A stretch of 64,000 bases of DNA from Kribbella jiaozuonensis (GCF_005233875.1 NZ_SZPZ01000006.1:558001-622000), one strand, 5' to 3'. Shown: positions 31,271 through 39,806, counted from the first letter of the stretch. A program made the numbers and translations. Notes: generated by a model from the sequence alone, not told the origin.

Positions 31271-33733
31271 TCATTCGGTCGCGAGCGCACCGGCCGGTGC
31301 GACCTTGGCCGCCCGGCGGGCGGGCAGGACGGAGGCGAGCAGACCGGCGATCGCGGCGACGGCGGCGATGATGATCAGCAGCTTCCCCGGTACGGCGTAC
31401 TCGACGCCGCCGTCGACCGTCTGGCCGCCCATCAGCGCGCTCGTCCCGGTCCAGCCGTAGACCAGGCCGAGCACGATCCCGAGACCGGCCGCGACCAGTG
31501 CCATCAGCAACGATTCGACCGCGAGCATCCGGCGCAGCTGGCGGCGGGAGAGACCCATCGCGCGGAGCAGTGCGTTCTCTCGTGTCCGTTCGAGGACCGA
31601 CAGGCTGAGCGTGTTGCCCACGCCGACCAGCGCGATCAGCACCGAGACCCCGAGGAGACCCACGCCGACGATCAGCAGTACGTCGAAGATCTTCGTGTAG
31701 CTGGTCCGCTCGGCCAGCCCGCCGGTGACGGACAGGTCCTTCACGGTCGGGATCGACTGCTCCACGGCGTCGATCACGTCCGAGCCGTCCGCCTTCGGAT
31801 CCGACGCGAGCCAGAACCCGGTCACCGGCGCGGTCGGCGCCAGCTTGGCGAGATCGGACGAGCTGACTGTGATCGGATCGAGCCCGGTCGCCTGCTGCGC
31901 GGTGACGGTCAGCTTGTGCTGCCCGGACACGATCGTCAGCGGCGATCCGTTCTCGAGCTTCAGCATGATCATCGTTGACCGGTCCATCAACGCCGTACCC
32001 GGCTTGAGTTGGCCGGCCGCCTCCGGGTTGTGGATGACCGGCCCGGCCTTGGTCGGGTCGATGCCCGTGACCTGGACCTCCTGGCCGCCGGACTTCACCG
32101 TCACCTGGCTGATCGGGACGACTTGCGTGATGCCCTTGATGTCGCGGAGCTGCTGCTCGGCGTTGGCCGGCATCTTCTCCTTGTACGTCGTCACCATCAG
32201 GTCGACCGGGTACTGCCCGTCCATCGACACGTCGAACGTCTTGCGTACCGAGGCGATTCCGACGCAGGTGAGGCTGATCAGCGTGACTCCGATGAGCAGC
32301 GCGGACGTGGTGGCCGCTGTGCGCTTCGGGTTCCGGACCGCGTTCGCGACGGCGATCCGGGCGGGTACGCCGCCACCCTTCGCGGGCAGTGCGCCGATCA
32401 CCCGGATCAACGCGGGCACGAGCAGCGAACCGACCGCGAGGATGCCGAGGAACGAGATCGCACCTCCCGCGACCCCGACCAGGACCTGGTGCGACGCCGC
32501 GCCGGCCGCCAGCAGCAGGCCGCCACCGACGAGGAGCAGGAAGCCCAGGATCAAACGCAGTACGCCGGCCTTGGACGCGGCCGCGGGCGCAGCCTCGGGA
32601 CGCAGTGCGGCGAGCGGGGCCACCTTGGTCGCGCGCCGGGCAGGTACGACAGCGGCGAGCAGCGTCGCCACGGTGCCGAGCAGCAGCGGCAGGAACACCG
32701 ACGACAGATCCAGGTGCAGCGGCACCGGCGGGATGCCCCAGTCGAACTCGCGGGAGAGCGCCAGCCCGACCGCGGACAGCGCGACGCCGAAGACGACACC
32801 GATCGTGGACGCGATCACGCCGACCACGCTCGCCTCGGCGATCACCGAGGAGAACACCTGCCGCCGGGACGCGCCGACGCAGCGCAGCAGCGCCATCTCG
32901 CGGGTGCGTTGCGCGATGACGATCGTGAACGTGTTGCCGATCACCAGACAGGCGACGAAGAGCGCGATGACGGCGAACATCCCGAACACACCGCCTAGTA
33001 CGTCGATGCCGTTGGTGTAGCTCTTCACCTCGTGGGCGATGAACGCCGTACCGGTGAAGGTCGTCAAACCCTTGGAAACAACGGCCCCCGCGGCGTCGGC
33101 CGCCTGCTGCTGCGTGACGCCGGGCTTGGCGGCGATCCCGATGCCTTGGACGAAGGCACCCGGTTCGAAGATCTTGACCGCGGCGGGAGTCGCGACCGCG
33201 GATCCCGTACCGACGACCTTCGAGTCGTCGAGCAGTCCGACGACGGTGACGGTCCACGACTTGTCGTCGTACGAGCTGAGTCGCAGGGTCTGGCCGACGG
33301 CGACCTTGTGCTTGGCCGCGGCGCGGGCCGGCAGCGCGATCTCGTTCGTTGTGGTGGGCAACCGTCCGGACGAGGTGCCGGGACCGGCGATGCGGGTGGT
33401 GTCGTAGAGCGCGTCGATCGGGAGCGTGGTCGGCCGGACCAGGTCCGGGTACGACACCTGTAGGTACGCCGTGGTCAGCGTGACGACCGATGCGGCCTGC
33501 GGCAGCTTCTGCACGTTGGCGATGTCGGCGGGAGAGATCGTCGACTGGTCCGGGTAGACGACGGCGTCGACGCCCTTGTACTGCGCGCCGATCGTCTCGT
33601 CGACGCCGTGCGACGCGGACGAGTGCACGATCATCGCCAGCGACCCGAAACCGACCCCGAGCAAGATCGCCAGACAGGCGGCGACCAGGCGGCCCACGTG
33701 GGCGCGCAGCGAGGAGAGGATGGAACGGCGCAC
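31271..33733 (-). CDS. FtsX/MacB-type ABC transporter permease
   Basis: An 820-residue permease with two FtsX modules. An N-terminal helix (LVAACLAILLGVGFGSLAMIV) precedes a large extracytoplasmic domain. A central four-helix block contains MALLRCVGASRRQVFSSV, a second such domain follows, and the C-terminal block has NALLRAMGLSRRQLRRML. This is the actinobacterial duplicated-FtsX arrangement. The GTG at 33733 begins one base after the ATPase stop. The pump probably moves peptides, lipids or antibiotics; its partner ATPase and a two-component system sit beside it. Confidence 0.92.
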   Translation of the reverse strand: MRRSILSSLRAHVGRLVAACLAILLGVGFGSLAMIVHSSASHGVDETIGAQYKGVDAVVYPDQSTISPADIANVQKLPQAASVVTLTTAYLQVSYPDLVRPTTLPIDALYDTTRIAGPGTSSGRLPTTTNEIALPARAAAKHKVAVGQTLRLSSYDDKSWTVTVVGLLDDSKVVGTGSAVATPAAVKIFEPGAFVQGIGIAAKPGVTQQQAADAAGAVVSKGLTTFTGTAFIAHEVKSYTNGIDVLGGVFGMFAVIALFVACLVIGNTFTIVIAQRTREMALLRCVGASRRQVFSSVIAEASVVGVIASTIGVVFGVALSAVGLALSREFDWGIPPVPLHLDLSSVFLPLLLGTVATLLAAVVPARRATKVAPLAALRPEAAPAAASKAGVLRLILGFLLLVGGGLLLAAGAASHQVLVGVAGGAISFLGILAVGSLLVPALIRVIGALPAKGGGVPARIAVANAVRNPKRTAATTSALLIGVTLISLTCVGIASVRKTFDVSMDGQYPVDLMVTTYKEKMPANAEQQLRDIKGITQVVPISQVTVKSGGQEVQVTGIDPTKAGPVIHNPEAAGQLKPGTALMDRSTMIMLKLENGSPLTIVSGQHKLTVTAQQATGLDPITVSSSDLAKLAPTAPVTGFWLASDPKADGSDVIDAVEQSIPTVKDLSVTGGLAERTSYTKIFDVLLIVGVGLLGVSVLIALVGVGNTLSLSVLERTRENALLRAMGLSRRQLRRMLAVESLLMALVAAGLGIVLGLVYGWTGTSALMGGQTVDGGVEYAVPGKLLIIIAAVAAIAGLLASVLPARRAAKVAPAGALATE

Positions 33734-33734
33734 G

Positions 33735-34514
33735 TCAGGCTCCCAGCTGGCGCAGGGCGTCGAGGACGCTCTCCGGGGTCGGCTGCCGCAGCTCGCCCGC
33801 AAGCTTGCCGTCGGCAAGCATCACGACACGGTCGGCGTACGACGCGGCCAGCGGGTCGTGGGTGACCATCACCACGGTCTGGCCGAACTCGCGCACCGAG
33901 CGGCGCAGGAAGCCGAGCACCTCGGCGCCGGACCGCGAGTCCAGGTTCCCGGTCGGCTCGTCGGCGAACACGACCTCCGGCCGCCCGACCAGGGCCCGCG
34001 CGACCGCGACCCGCTGCTGCTGACCGCCGGACAGCTCCGACGGCCGGTGCGTGAGCCGGTCAGCGAGGCCGAGTACGTCGATCAGCGTGTCGAGCCACTG
34101 CTGGTCGGGCTTGCGGTTGCCGAGCTCGAGCGGCAGCAGGATGTTGTCCTTCGCGGTCAGCATCGGCAGCAGGTTGAACGACTGGAAGACGAACCCGACC
34201 CGGTCCCGCCGGATCTTGGTCAGCTCGGAGTCGGGCAGCCGGGTCAGCTCGGTCTCGCCGAGCAGGACCTGACCGCCGGTCGGGGTGTCCAGACCGGCCA
34301 GGCAGTGCATCAGCGTCGACTTGCCGGACCCCGACGGTCCCATGATCGCGGTGAACTGGCCGACGCCGAAGTCGACCGAGACGCCGTCGAGCGCGGCGAC
34401 CGCGGTGTCGCCCTGTCCGTACACCTTGCGCAGCTCGTGCGCCCGGATCGCGGTCCGCGGTTCCCCGTCCTGCGGCAACCGCCCGGCCGCAAGCTCTCCG
34501 GTCTGCAAGCTCAT
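33735..34514 (-). CDS. MacB/LolD-type ABC transporter ATP-binding protein
   Basis: A 259-residue ATPase. Walker A GPSGSGKST is at 59-67, the Q-loop is FVFQSFNLLPMLTAKDNI, the signature is LSGGQQQRVAVARAL and Walker B is VVFADEPTGNLD, with H-loop MVTHDP. The ATG at 34514 has AAGGAG upstream; an earlier in-frame ATG lacks support. It drives the FtsX permease encoded immediately downstream. Confidence 0.94.
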   Translation of the reverse strand: MSLQTGELAAGRLPQDGEPRTAIRAHELRKVYGQGDTAVAALDGVSVDFGVGQFTAIMGPSGSGKSTLMHCLAGLDTPTGGQVLLGETELTRLPDSELTKIRRDRVGFVFQSFNLLPMLTAKDNILLPLELGNRKPDQQWLDTLIDVLGLADRLTHRPSELSGGQQQRVAVARALVGRPEVVFADEPTGNLDSRSGAEVLGFLRRSVREFGQTVVMVTHDPLAASYADRVVMLADGKLAGELRQPTPESVLDALRQLGA

Positions 34515-34610
34515 GTCACTCCTTGGTTCTTGAGGTTTCACCAAGAAGTTAGTGATCGCCGCGCCCGGTTACGTCGGACCGCAGTGGGGACTACGGGTCC
34601 TACCTGGGTA

Positions 34611-35279
34611 TTACTTGGTCGGCCTGACCAGGCCCGTTTCGTACCCCAGGACGACGAGGGCGACCCGGTCGCGGAGGCCGGTCTTGGCCAGGATGCGGCC
34701 GATATGCGTCTTCACCGTTGCCTCGGACAACGTGAAGAGCCTGGCGATCTCGGTGTTCGACAGGCCGCGGGCCACCTCGACCAGGACCTCCCGTTCGCGG
34801 GCGGTCAGCTCGGCCAGATCAGGGCGCTCGGTCTCGGTGTCGGGCAGCGCGCCGGCGAAATGCTCGAGCAGGCGTTTCGTCGTACTGGGGGAGACCACGG
34901 CGTCGCCGGAGTGGACCTGGCGGATCGCGGACAGCAGGTCGGCCGGCGGGGTGTTTTTGAGCAGGAAGCCGGCCGCGCCGGCCTTGATCGCCGCGAACGC
35001 GTACTCGTCCAGGTCGAACGTGGTCAGCACGATCACCTTCGGTGCTTCCGGCAACGACTGCAGCCGGCGGGTCGCCTCGACGCCGTCCAGCCGCGGCATC
35101 CGGACATCCATCAGTACGACGTCGCAGGCGGTCACCTGGATCTTCTCGACCGCTTCACCGCCGTCGCCGGCCTGTCCGACCACCCGCATATCGGCCTGGG
35201 AGTCGACCAGCATCGTGAATCCCGCTCTGACCAGCTCCTGATCGTCCACGAGGAACACGCGGATGACGTCGTCCATCAC
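34611..35279 (-). CDS. NarL/LuxR-type response regulator
   Basis: A 222-residue regulator. The receiver domain has the acidic pocket VDDQ at 11-14, phosphoacceptor D58 in VVLMDVRMP, VIVLTTFD and AAGFLLKNTPP. The C-terminal LuxR HTH reads LTAREREVLVEVARGLSNTEIARLFTLSEATVKTHIGRILAKTGLRDR. The start codon overlaps the end of the kinase gene (4 bp). It probably switches on the adjacent exporter genes. Confidence 0.95.
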   Translation of the reverse strand: MMDDVIRVFLVDDQELVRAGFTMLVDSQADMRVVGQAGDGGEAVEKIQVTACDVVLMDVRMPRLDGVEATRRLQSLPEAPKVIVLTTFDLDEYAFAAIKAGAAGFLLKNTPPADLLSAIRQVHSGDAVVSPSTTKRLLEHFAGALPDTETERPDLAELTAREREVLVEVARGLSNTEIARLFTLSEATVKTHIGRILAKTGLRDRVALVVLGYETGLVRPTK

Positions 35280-36454
35280 TCTCCAGTCGGCAGGTTGTAC
35301 GGCAGCTTGGCGATCACCTCGTAACCGCCGCCCGCCTTCGGTCCGGCGCTCACCGTACCGCCCGAGACCGAGGCGCGTTGCCGCATCCCGACCAGACCAT
35401 GACCCGGATCCGAGCTCGGCGCGACGCCGGCACCGCGGCCGTCATCGGTGACCACCACGGTCAGCATCTCGCGCCCGAAGTCCAACTTCACGCAGGTGCG
35501 GGCTCCTGGTCCGGCGTGTTTCAGGGTGTTGGTCAGACCTTCCTGCACGATCCGGTACGCCGTGAGCCCGAGCAGCGCGGGCAGATCGCGAGGCTGGCCG
35601 GTCACGTCGTACGTGACGTTGAGGCCGGCCTCGCGGACGTTGTCGATCAACTCGGGCAGGCTGGAGACACCCGGTTGTGGACGCGGCTGGTTCGGGTCGA
35701 GCTCGTTCGGCTCGTCCTGTTTGAGCAGGCCGAGCATCTTGCGCATCTCGGTCAGGCTCGCGCGGCCGGTGTCGCCGATGGTGGCGAGTGCCTTCTTCGC
35801 GGCCGCGGGCGACTGGTCGGCGGCGTACAGCCCGCCATCGGCCTGGACGATCATGATCGACAGGCCGTGCGCGACCACGTCGTGGATCTCGCGGGCGATC
35901 CGGGTCCGTTCGTTGCTCACGGCCAGCTTGTTCTCCCGGTCGCGGTCCCGTTCGAGCTGGGCGGCGCGCTCCTCGAGCTGGGCGACGTACAGACCGCGGG
36001 TGCGGCGGCGCTCGCCGAACGCCCAGACGCCGAAGACGAGCGCGCCGAGCGCGACCATCATCGTGACCTGCTGTTTCCAGTCCGCGTTCGACCAGTAGCG
36101 CGAGACGGCCATCAGCACGCCGAGCCCGCCGATACCGAGGGCGATCCGGCTCAGGCGGGTGTCGCCGTACACGGAGATGGCATAGAGCGCGACGAGCAGG
36201 CCGATGTTGCCGGGCTGCAGGTCGACGCCGATCAGCCATTGCAGGGCGGCGACCGAGCAGACGGCGAAGAAGACCAGTTCAGGATGGGTACGGCGCCAGA
36301 TCAGCGGGACCAGCATGCCGAACGCGAGGATGCCGCCGAAGTGCGCCTGCGCGAGCGACAGGAATCCGGCGGTCACGCACAGCGCACCGGCCAGCAGCAG
36401 GTCGAAGGCCCTGCTCCGGGCAGGCAGCGGCCGGGCGGTCAGTATCCCCGTCAT
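35276..36454 (-). CDS. Sensor histidine kinase (HisKA_3 type)
   Basis: A 392-residue kinase. Five or six membrane helices fill residues 15-150 with almost no extracellular loop, so it probably senses a membrane-borne signal, like the LiaS/DesK-type intramembrane kinases. A coiled coil (QLEERAAQLERDRDREN) leads to the dimerisation helix REIHDVVAHGLS, with phosphorylated H191. The ATPase domain has TDDGRGAGV and GHGLVGMRQRASVSGG. It is the partner of the response regulator it overlaps. Confidence 0.93.
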   Translation of the reverse strand: MTGILTARPLPARSRAFDLLLAGALCVTAGFLSLAQAHFGGILAFGMLVPLIWRRTHPELVFFAVCSVAALQWLIGVDLQPGNIGLLVALYAISVYGDTRLSRIALGIGGLGVLMAVSRYWSNADWKQQVTMMVALGALVFGVWAFGERRRTRGLYVAQLEERAAQLERDRDRENKLAVSNERTRIAREIHDVVAHGLSIMIVQADGGLYAADQSPAAAKKALATIGDTGRASLTEMRKMLGLLKQDEPNELDPNQPRPQPGVSSLPELIDNVREAGLNVTYDVTGQPRDLPALLGLTAYRIVQEGLTNTLKHAGPGARTCVKLDFGREMLTVVVTDDGRGAGVAPSSDPGHGLVGMRQRASVSGGTVSAGPKAGGGYEVIAKLPYNLPTGE

Positions 36455-36529
36455 GTTCGCCAGGGTACGGGGCCGATTGTGCGCCGGGGTCAGCCTCCGG
36501 GCGGATGTCGGCGTACGACCGCGGTCTTG

Positions 36530-37171
36530 TTACTTGTGCGGGCGGGTCGAGAGCGTGGGCTTGGGCTCGAGGCCGGACAGGCCGTTCCAGGCGAGGTTGA
36601 CCAGGTGCGCGGCGACGTCCGGCTTCTTCGGTTTGCGGGCGTCCAGCCACCACTGGCCGGTGAGCGCGACCATGCCGACCAGCATCTGGGCGTACATCGG
36701 CGCGTTCTTCGGGTCGAGGCCGCGGCGCTTGAACTCCTCCGCGAGGATGTGCTCGACCCGGGTCGCGACGTCGCTGAGGATCGAGATGAAGGAGCCCGTC
36801 GACGATCCGACCGGCGAGTCCCGGACCAGGATCCGGAAGCCGTCGGCGTTCTTCTCGATGTAGTCGAGCAGGGCGAGCGCGGCCTGCTCGACGAGTTCGT
36901 GCGCGCGGCCGGCCGTGAGTGCGCCGGTGACGCCGTCGAGCAACGCGCGGACCTCGCGGTCGACGACAACGGCGTACAGGCCTTCCTTGCCGCCGAAGTG
37001 TTCGTAGACGACCGGTTTCGAGACCTCGGCGCGGTGTGCGATCTCCTCGACCGAGGTGGCCTCGTACCCCTTCTGGGCGAACAGGCCGCGGGCAATCGTG
37101 ATGAGTTGTTCGCGACGTTCGGCACTGGTCATCCGGATCCGGCCGGACCGCCGCGGTTTGGGTTCCGTCAC
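36530..37171 (-). CDS. TetR-family regulator next to the desaturase
   Basis: A 213-residue TetR protein. The HTH is RREQLITIARGLFAQKGYEATSVEEIAHRAEVSKPVVYEHFGGKEGLYAVVVDRE, and the C-terminal ligand domain is helical. It is downstream of and co-oriented with the fatty-acid desaturase gene, which carries strong palindromes in its promoter, and is the obvious candidate to bind them. A CGTGATCACG palindrome (37174-37183) touches its own start, suggesting a second promoter and self-control. The ligand might be an acyl-CoA, by analogy with other lipid TetRs. Confidence 0.9.
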   Translation of the reverse strand: MTEPKPRRSGRIRMTSAERREQLITIARGLFAQKGYEATSVEEIAHRAEVSKPVVYEHFGGKEGLYAVVVDREVRALLDGVTGALTAGRAHELVEQAALALLDYIEKNADGFRILVRDSPVGSSTGSFISILSDVATRVEHILAEEFKRRGLDPKNAPMYAQMLVGMVALTGQWWLDARKPKKPDVAAHLVNLAWNGLSGLEPKPTLSTRPHK

Positions 37172-37225
37172 GTCGTGATCACGTCAGCATCATGCCGCAC
37201 TTCGGGTGTTGCCGGTGGGAGGTTT

Positions 37226-38221
37226 TCAGGCAGCCTTGAGAGTACGGGTCGAAGAGTCCACACGCCGGGCCTCCAGCCGCTCTTTGACCGGCCAGCGGAC
37301 GTCGGTGACCCAGCCGCGCTTCTCGAAGAACCAGATGCAGCGGGCCGACGTGTCGAGCTGACCCTTGAGTACGCCGTGCCGCGCGCAGGTCGGGTCGGAG
37401 TGGTGCAGGTTGTGCCACGACTCGCCCTGGCTCAAGATCGCCAGCCACCACACGTTGCCGGACTTGTCCCGGCTCTTGAACGGCCGGTCGCCGATCGTGT
37501 GGCAGATCGAGTTGATCGACCAGGTGACGTGGTGGAGCAGCGCGATCCGGACCAGGCTGGCCCAGAAGAACGCGGTCAGCGCGCCGGTGAACGACCAGGA
37601 CCAGAGGCCGCCGATGATCGCCGGCAGCAGGACGCTGGTCGCGACCAGGAGCGGGAACAGCCGGGACACGCGGACGATGTCCTTGTCCTTCAGCAGGTCC
37701 GGCGCGTACTGGCGCTGCGGGGTCTGCTCGGTGTCGAACAGCCAGCCCACGTGCGCGTAGATGAACCCCTTGGTCAGCGCGCCGAGCGTCTCGCCGTACC
37801 GCCAGGGGCTGTGCGGGTCACCCTCGCGGTCGGAGAACTTGTGGTGCTTGCGGTGATCGGCCACCCAGCGGATCACCGGCCCCTCGATCGCCAGCGAGCC
37901 GGCGATGGCCAGCGCGTACTTCATCGGCCGGTTCGGCTTGAACGACTTGTGCGTGAACAGCCGGTGGAAACCGATCGAGATCCCGTGCCCCGCGATCGTG
38001 TAGAACACGACCGCCAGGACCACGTCGTGCCAGCCGAGGAAACCGCCCCACGCGATCGGCACCGCCGCCAGCACTGCCAGGAACGGGATGCCGATGAACA
38101 ACGCCAGCGCCACCTGCTCCCAGGCCTTCTTCTGCTCGCCGCCGAGCGTCCCGGTGTTCACGTCCTCGACGACGGGCGCGGTACGGGTGGGCGCGTCCGG
38201 CGTGGCAACGGGTGGGGTCAT
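37226..38221 (-). CDS. Membrane acyl-CoA delta-9 desaturase
   Basis: A 331-residue di-iron desaturase with four membrane helices. The three histidine boxes are HRLFTH (86-91), HRKHH (123-127) and HNLHH (270-274). RWVADHRKHHKFSDREGDPHSPWRYG is the stearoyl-CoA desaturase signature. It introduces a cis double bond into acyl chains for membrane fluidity, taking electrons from an oxidoreductase not encoded here. Expression is probably repressed by the downstream TetR. Confidence 0.93.
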   Translation of the reverse strand: MTPPVATPDAPTRTAPVVEDVNTGTLGGEQKKAWEQVALALFIGIPFLAVLAAVPIAWGGFLGWHDVVLAVVFYTIAGHGISIGFHRLFTHKSFKPNRPMKYALAIAGSLAIEGPVIRWVADHRKHHKFSDREGDPHSPWRYGETLGALTKGFIYAHVGWLFDTEQTPQRQYAPDLLKDKDIVRVSRLFPLLVATSVLLPAIIGGLWSWSFTGALTAFFWASLVRIALLHHVTWSINSICHTIGDRPFKSRDKSGNVWWLAILSQGESWHNLHHSDPTCARHGVLKGQLDTSARCIWFFEKRGWVTDVRWPVKERLEARRVDSSTRTLKAA

Positions 38222-38248
38222 AGCTGCTTCATCCCTCGGGTCGGGGGT

Positions 38249-38289
38249 CCTTACCTACGCAACCGTAACCTACGGCACCGTAGGTAAGG
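38249..38289. promoter_or_regulatory. Nested inverted repeats, probable TetR operator of the desaturase
   Basis: CCTTACCTACG (38249-38259) is mirrored by CGTAGGTAAGG (38279-38289), 19 bases apart. Within this, CCTACGG-CA-CCGTAGG (38269-38284) is a perfect 16-bp palindrome. The element starts 28 bases upstream of the desaturase start codon, where a repressor would cover the promoter. Confidence 0.8.
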
Positions 38290-38344
38290 AACCCCTCAGC
38301 GTGTCATCCACCCCACTCATGGCAAACTGTCCCGGCAACCACGA

Positions 38345-38416
38345 TCCCCCGTGGGGTAATCGGCAGCCCGCGAGACTTTGAATCTCGAAGACCAGGATCG
38401 AAACCTGGCGGGGGAG
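38345..38416 (+). tRNA. tRNA-Gln (anticodon UUG)
   Basis: A 72-nt cloverleaf. The acceptor arms TCCCCCG / CGGGGGA pair fully, with G73 as discriminator. The D-arm has GGG-TAATCGGCA. The anticodon stem CGAGA / TCTCG flanks the loop CTTTGAA, giving anticodon TTG. The T-stem is CCAGG / CCTGG. The T-loop is ATCGAAA instead of the usual TTCRANY, which is odd at position 54. CCA is not encoded. A partial copy of its 3' half lies at 39174. From memory, tRNA-Gln adjoins glmU in other actinobacteria; here glmU lies 11 kb away. Confidence 0.9.
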
Positions 38417-38446
38417 CTCTCTTCACGTACTGCGTGCGCCGCAGAC

Positions 38447-38720
38447 GTGGATCCGGTGGGGTGCGTGCCCCACGCGGTGCTACGTGCGACTCCTTCGTCG
38501 CCGTGCTGCGCGCCGCTCCCGCCCGCCCGGCGCTTGGCGCGCCATGTTGGCGCTCATCGCGCGTGAGTGCGGCGTGGCGGGTCCTGCTGCTGGTGGGTTG
38601 AGGTGGACCTGGTGGGGTCTGCCCCACGCGGTGCTACGCGCGGCTCCTTCGTCGCCGTGCTGCGCGCCGCTCCCACCCGCCCGGCGCTTGGCGCGCCATG
38701 TTGGCGCTCATCGCGCGTGA
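38447..38720. repeat. Two ~119-bp direct repeats plus shorter relatives
   Basis: Unit 1 is 38447-38566 and unit 2 is 38603-38720, starting about 155 bases later and nearly identical (TGCCCCACGCGGTGCTACG core, GCGCGCCATGTTGGCGCTCA and GCGCGTGA at the end). Degenerate shorter relatives of the core occur at about 38755-38790 and 39237-39294. The unit start can fold (GTGGGG / CCCCAC). No transposase is linked to them. Confidence 0.8.
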
Positions 38721-38827
38721 CTACGGCGTACTGGGTTTCCGCGGGTGGTGGAGGTGGTTGGGGTGTGCCCCGCGCGGTGCTGTGCGCAACCCGCCGGTTC
38801 GACCTCTCTAATCGAGGATCCGCGACG

Positions 38828-38887
38828 ATGTGCGGCCGATACGTGCCGACGGGAAGACACGATGGGCGAGGTACGCGCAAGCAGTAG
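38828..38887 (+). pseudogene. Remnant of an SRAP (YedK/HMCES-like) gene N-terminus
   Basis: An ATG opens a frame reading MCGRYVPTG, the near-invariant SRAP start whose Cys2 cross-links abasic sites in single-stranded DNA. After 19 codons it stops (RGTRKQ-stop). No continuation of the roughly 220-residue family is recognisable downstream in any frame. The likeliest reading is the 5' stub of a deleted SRAP gene; nine matching residues could be coincidental. Confidence 0.4.
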
Positions 38888-39173
38888 TGGACGTCGCCCG
38901 GCTCGGATGCCCATGAGGACCGCGACATCCGGGCGACGCTTGCCCGCACTGGCCCGTCTCGAACGGGCAGCTCCCCTCCACAACGGGCACAGAAGCCGGG
39001 CTTGGCTACTTCTGTACCGAGGCAGCGGCCTAGGCCAGCGGTTCCACTACCTCCGCTGACCGCTACATCTTGAGGACGCCTGGAGGTGCCGTCAACAGCG
39101 TTCCTCCGACTACCTCCACTGCGCGTGCTTGCTAACGGACTTGCTCACAAACGGGGGTGAACGGGCTGGCAAC

Positions 39174-39217
39174 TGAATCTCGAGGACCAGGATCGAAACC
39201 TGGCGAGGGCGCTCTCT
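39174..39217 (+). repeat. Partial copy of the tRNA-Gln 3' half
   Basis: This stretch repeats 38379-38420 with only a few changes: the anticodon-stem 3' arm, TCTCG, the whole T-arm CCAGG-ATCGAAA-CCTGG and most of the acceptor 3' arm. The 5' half of a tRNA is absent, so it is not functional. Similarity resumes just beyond (39237-39294 against the DNA after the real tRNA). It resembles an attachment-site duplication or a segmental duplication. Confidence 0.8.
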
Positions 39218-39414
39218 CCGCGTGCTGCCGTCGACGTGGATCTGGTGGGTGCGTGCCCCACGCGGTGCCATGCGCGGCTCCCGCCTGCCCGGCGTGTGGC
39301 GTCACGATCGGGACCGCACGGACCTGCCGATGAGCGTGTGCGCATGAGGTCGCACAGCTAGTCTCTTCTCAGTCCCAACTTGTCTCACCGGTACGTCGCC
39401 GTGATGACGATGAC

Positions 39415-39702
39415 ATGGCTCAGCCTGAAGTCGGCGAGATCGAGCGTCGGCAGGCAAACCTGCGGTATCTGCTCAATCAATGGGATCCCATTGGAGTGGC
39501 CGATCTCGTTGCTGACGAGTACGACTGCCTGCTGGCGCCGCTGTGGCGGCTGCTGATGCGAGGGGCCTCACGCGCTGAGCTCAGTGAGTTCCTTTGGTAC
39601 GACCTCAAGGATCACTTCGGACTTGATCCTGAGGGCTGTGAGGTCGATCGATTTGCAGACCGGCTCGCCGCGTTGGCGGCCACCTGGGTGGACCCTGTCT
39701 GA
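39415..39702 (+). CDS. Small DUF1871-like protein
   Basis: The 95-residue protein reads as a compact helical domain. ANLRYLLNQWDPIGVADLVADEYDCLLAPLWRLLMRGASRAELSEFLW resembles DUF1871/YugE-type proteins, which share the N-x-W-DPIG...DEY pattern. Their function is unknown; some occur near toxin or immunity genes. No clear ribosome site is seen before the ATG. It is the first intact gene after the repeat region and may be part of a mobile gene set. Confidence 0.6.
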   Translation: MAQPEVGEIERRQANLRYLLNQWDPIGVADLVADEYDCLLAPLWRLLMRGASRAELSEFLWYDLKDHFGLDPEGCEVDRFADRLAALAATWVDPV

Positions 39703-39806
39703 CGCACTGTCACGCCACGAGGCCTCCGATAGTTCACTGCCCGCGCCCATACCGCGATGCGTGGAGTCTCGTCGCGGATGGGGGATCGCGTCATTAGCAT
39801 CTCCAC

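Larger units (their letters stand above)
38417..39414. other. Gene-free repeat region downstream of tRNA-Gln
   Basis: One kilobase has no convincing intact gene. It contains two long direct repeats, two shorter relatives of them, a 19-codon SRAP-gene remnant and a partial tRNA-Gln copy. Open frames on both strands here are low-complexity Arg/Pro products of GC-rich repeats. The segment looks like a graveyard of insertion and duplication events. Confidence 0.7.

Noticed and set aside
30942..33257. Long minus-strand frame inside the FtsX permease and across the VOC gene
   Set aside because: Shifted-frame shadow of the permease with RR/DR-rich translation.
35378..38287. A 969-codon plus-strand frame over kinase, TetR and desaturase genes
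   Set aside because: It is antisense to three clear genes and its product is a repetitive Arg/Asp/Gly sequence.
38484..38887. Small plus-strand frames over the direct repeats
   Set aside because: They repeat the same Arg/Pro/Ala words because the DNA repeats; no ribosome sites and no conservation expected.
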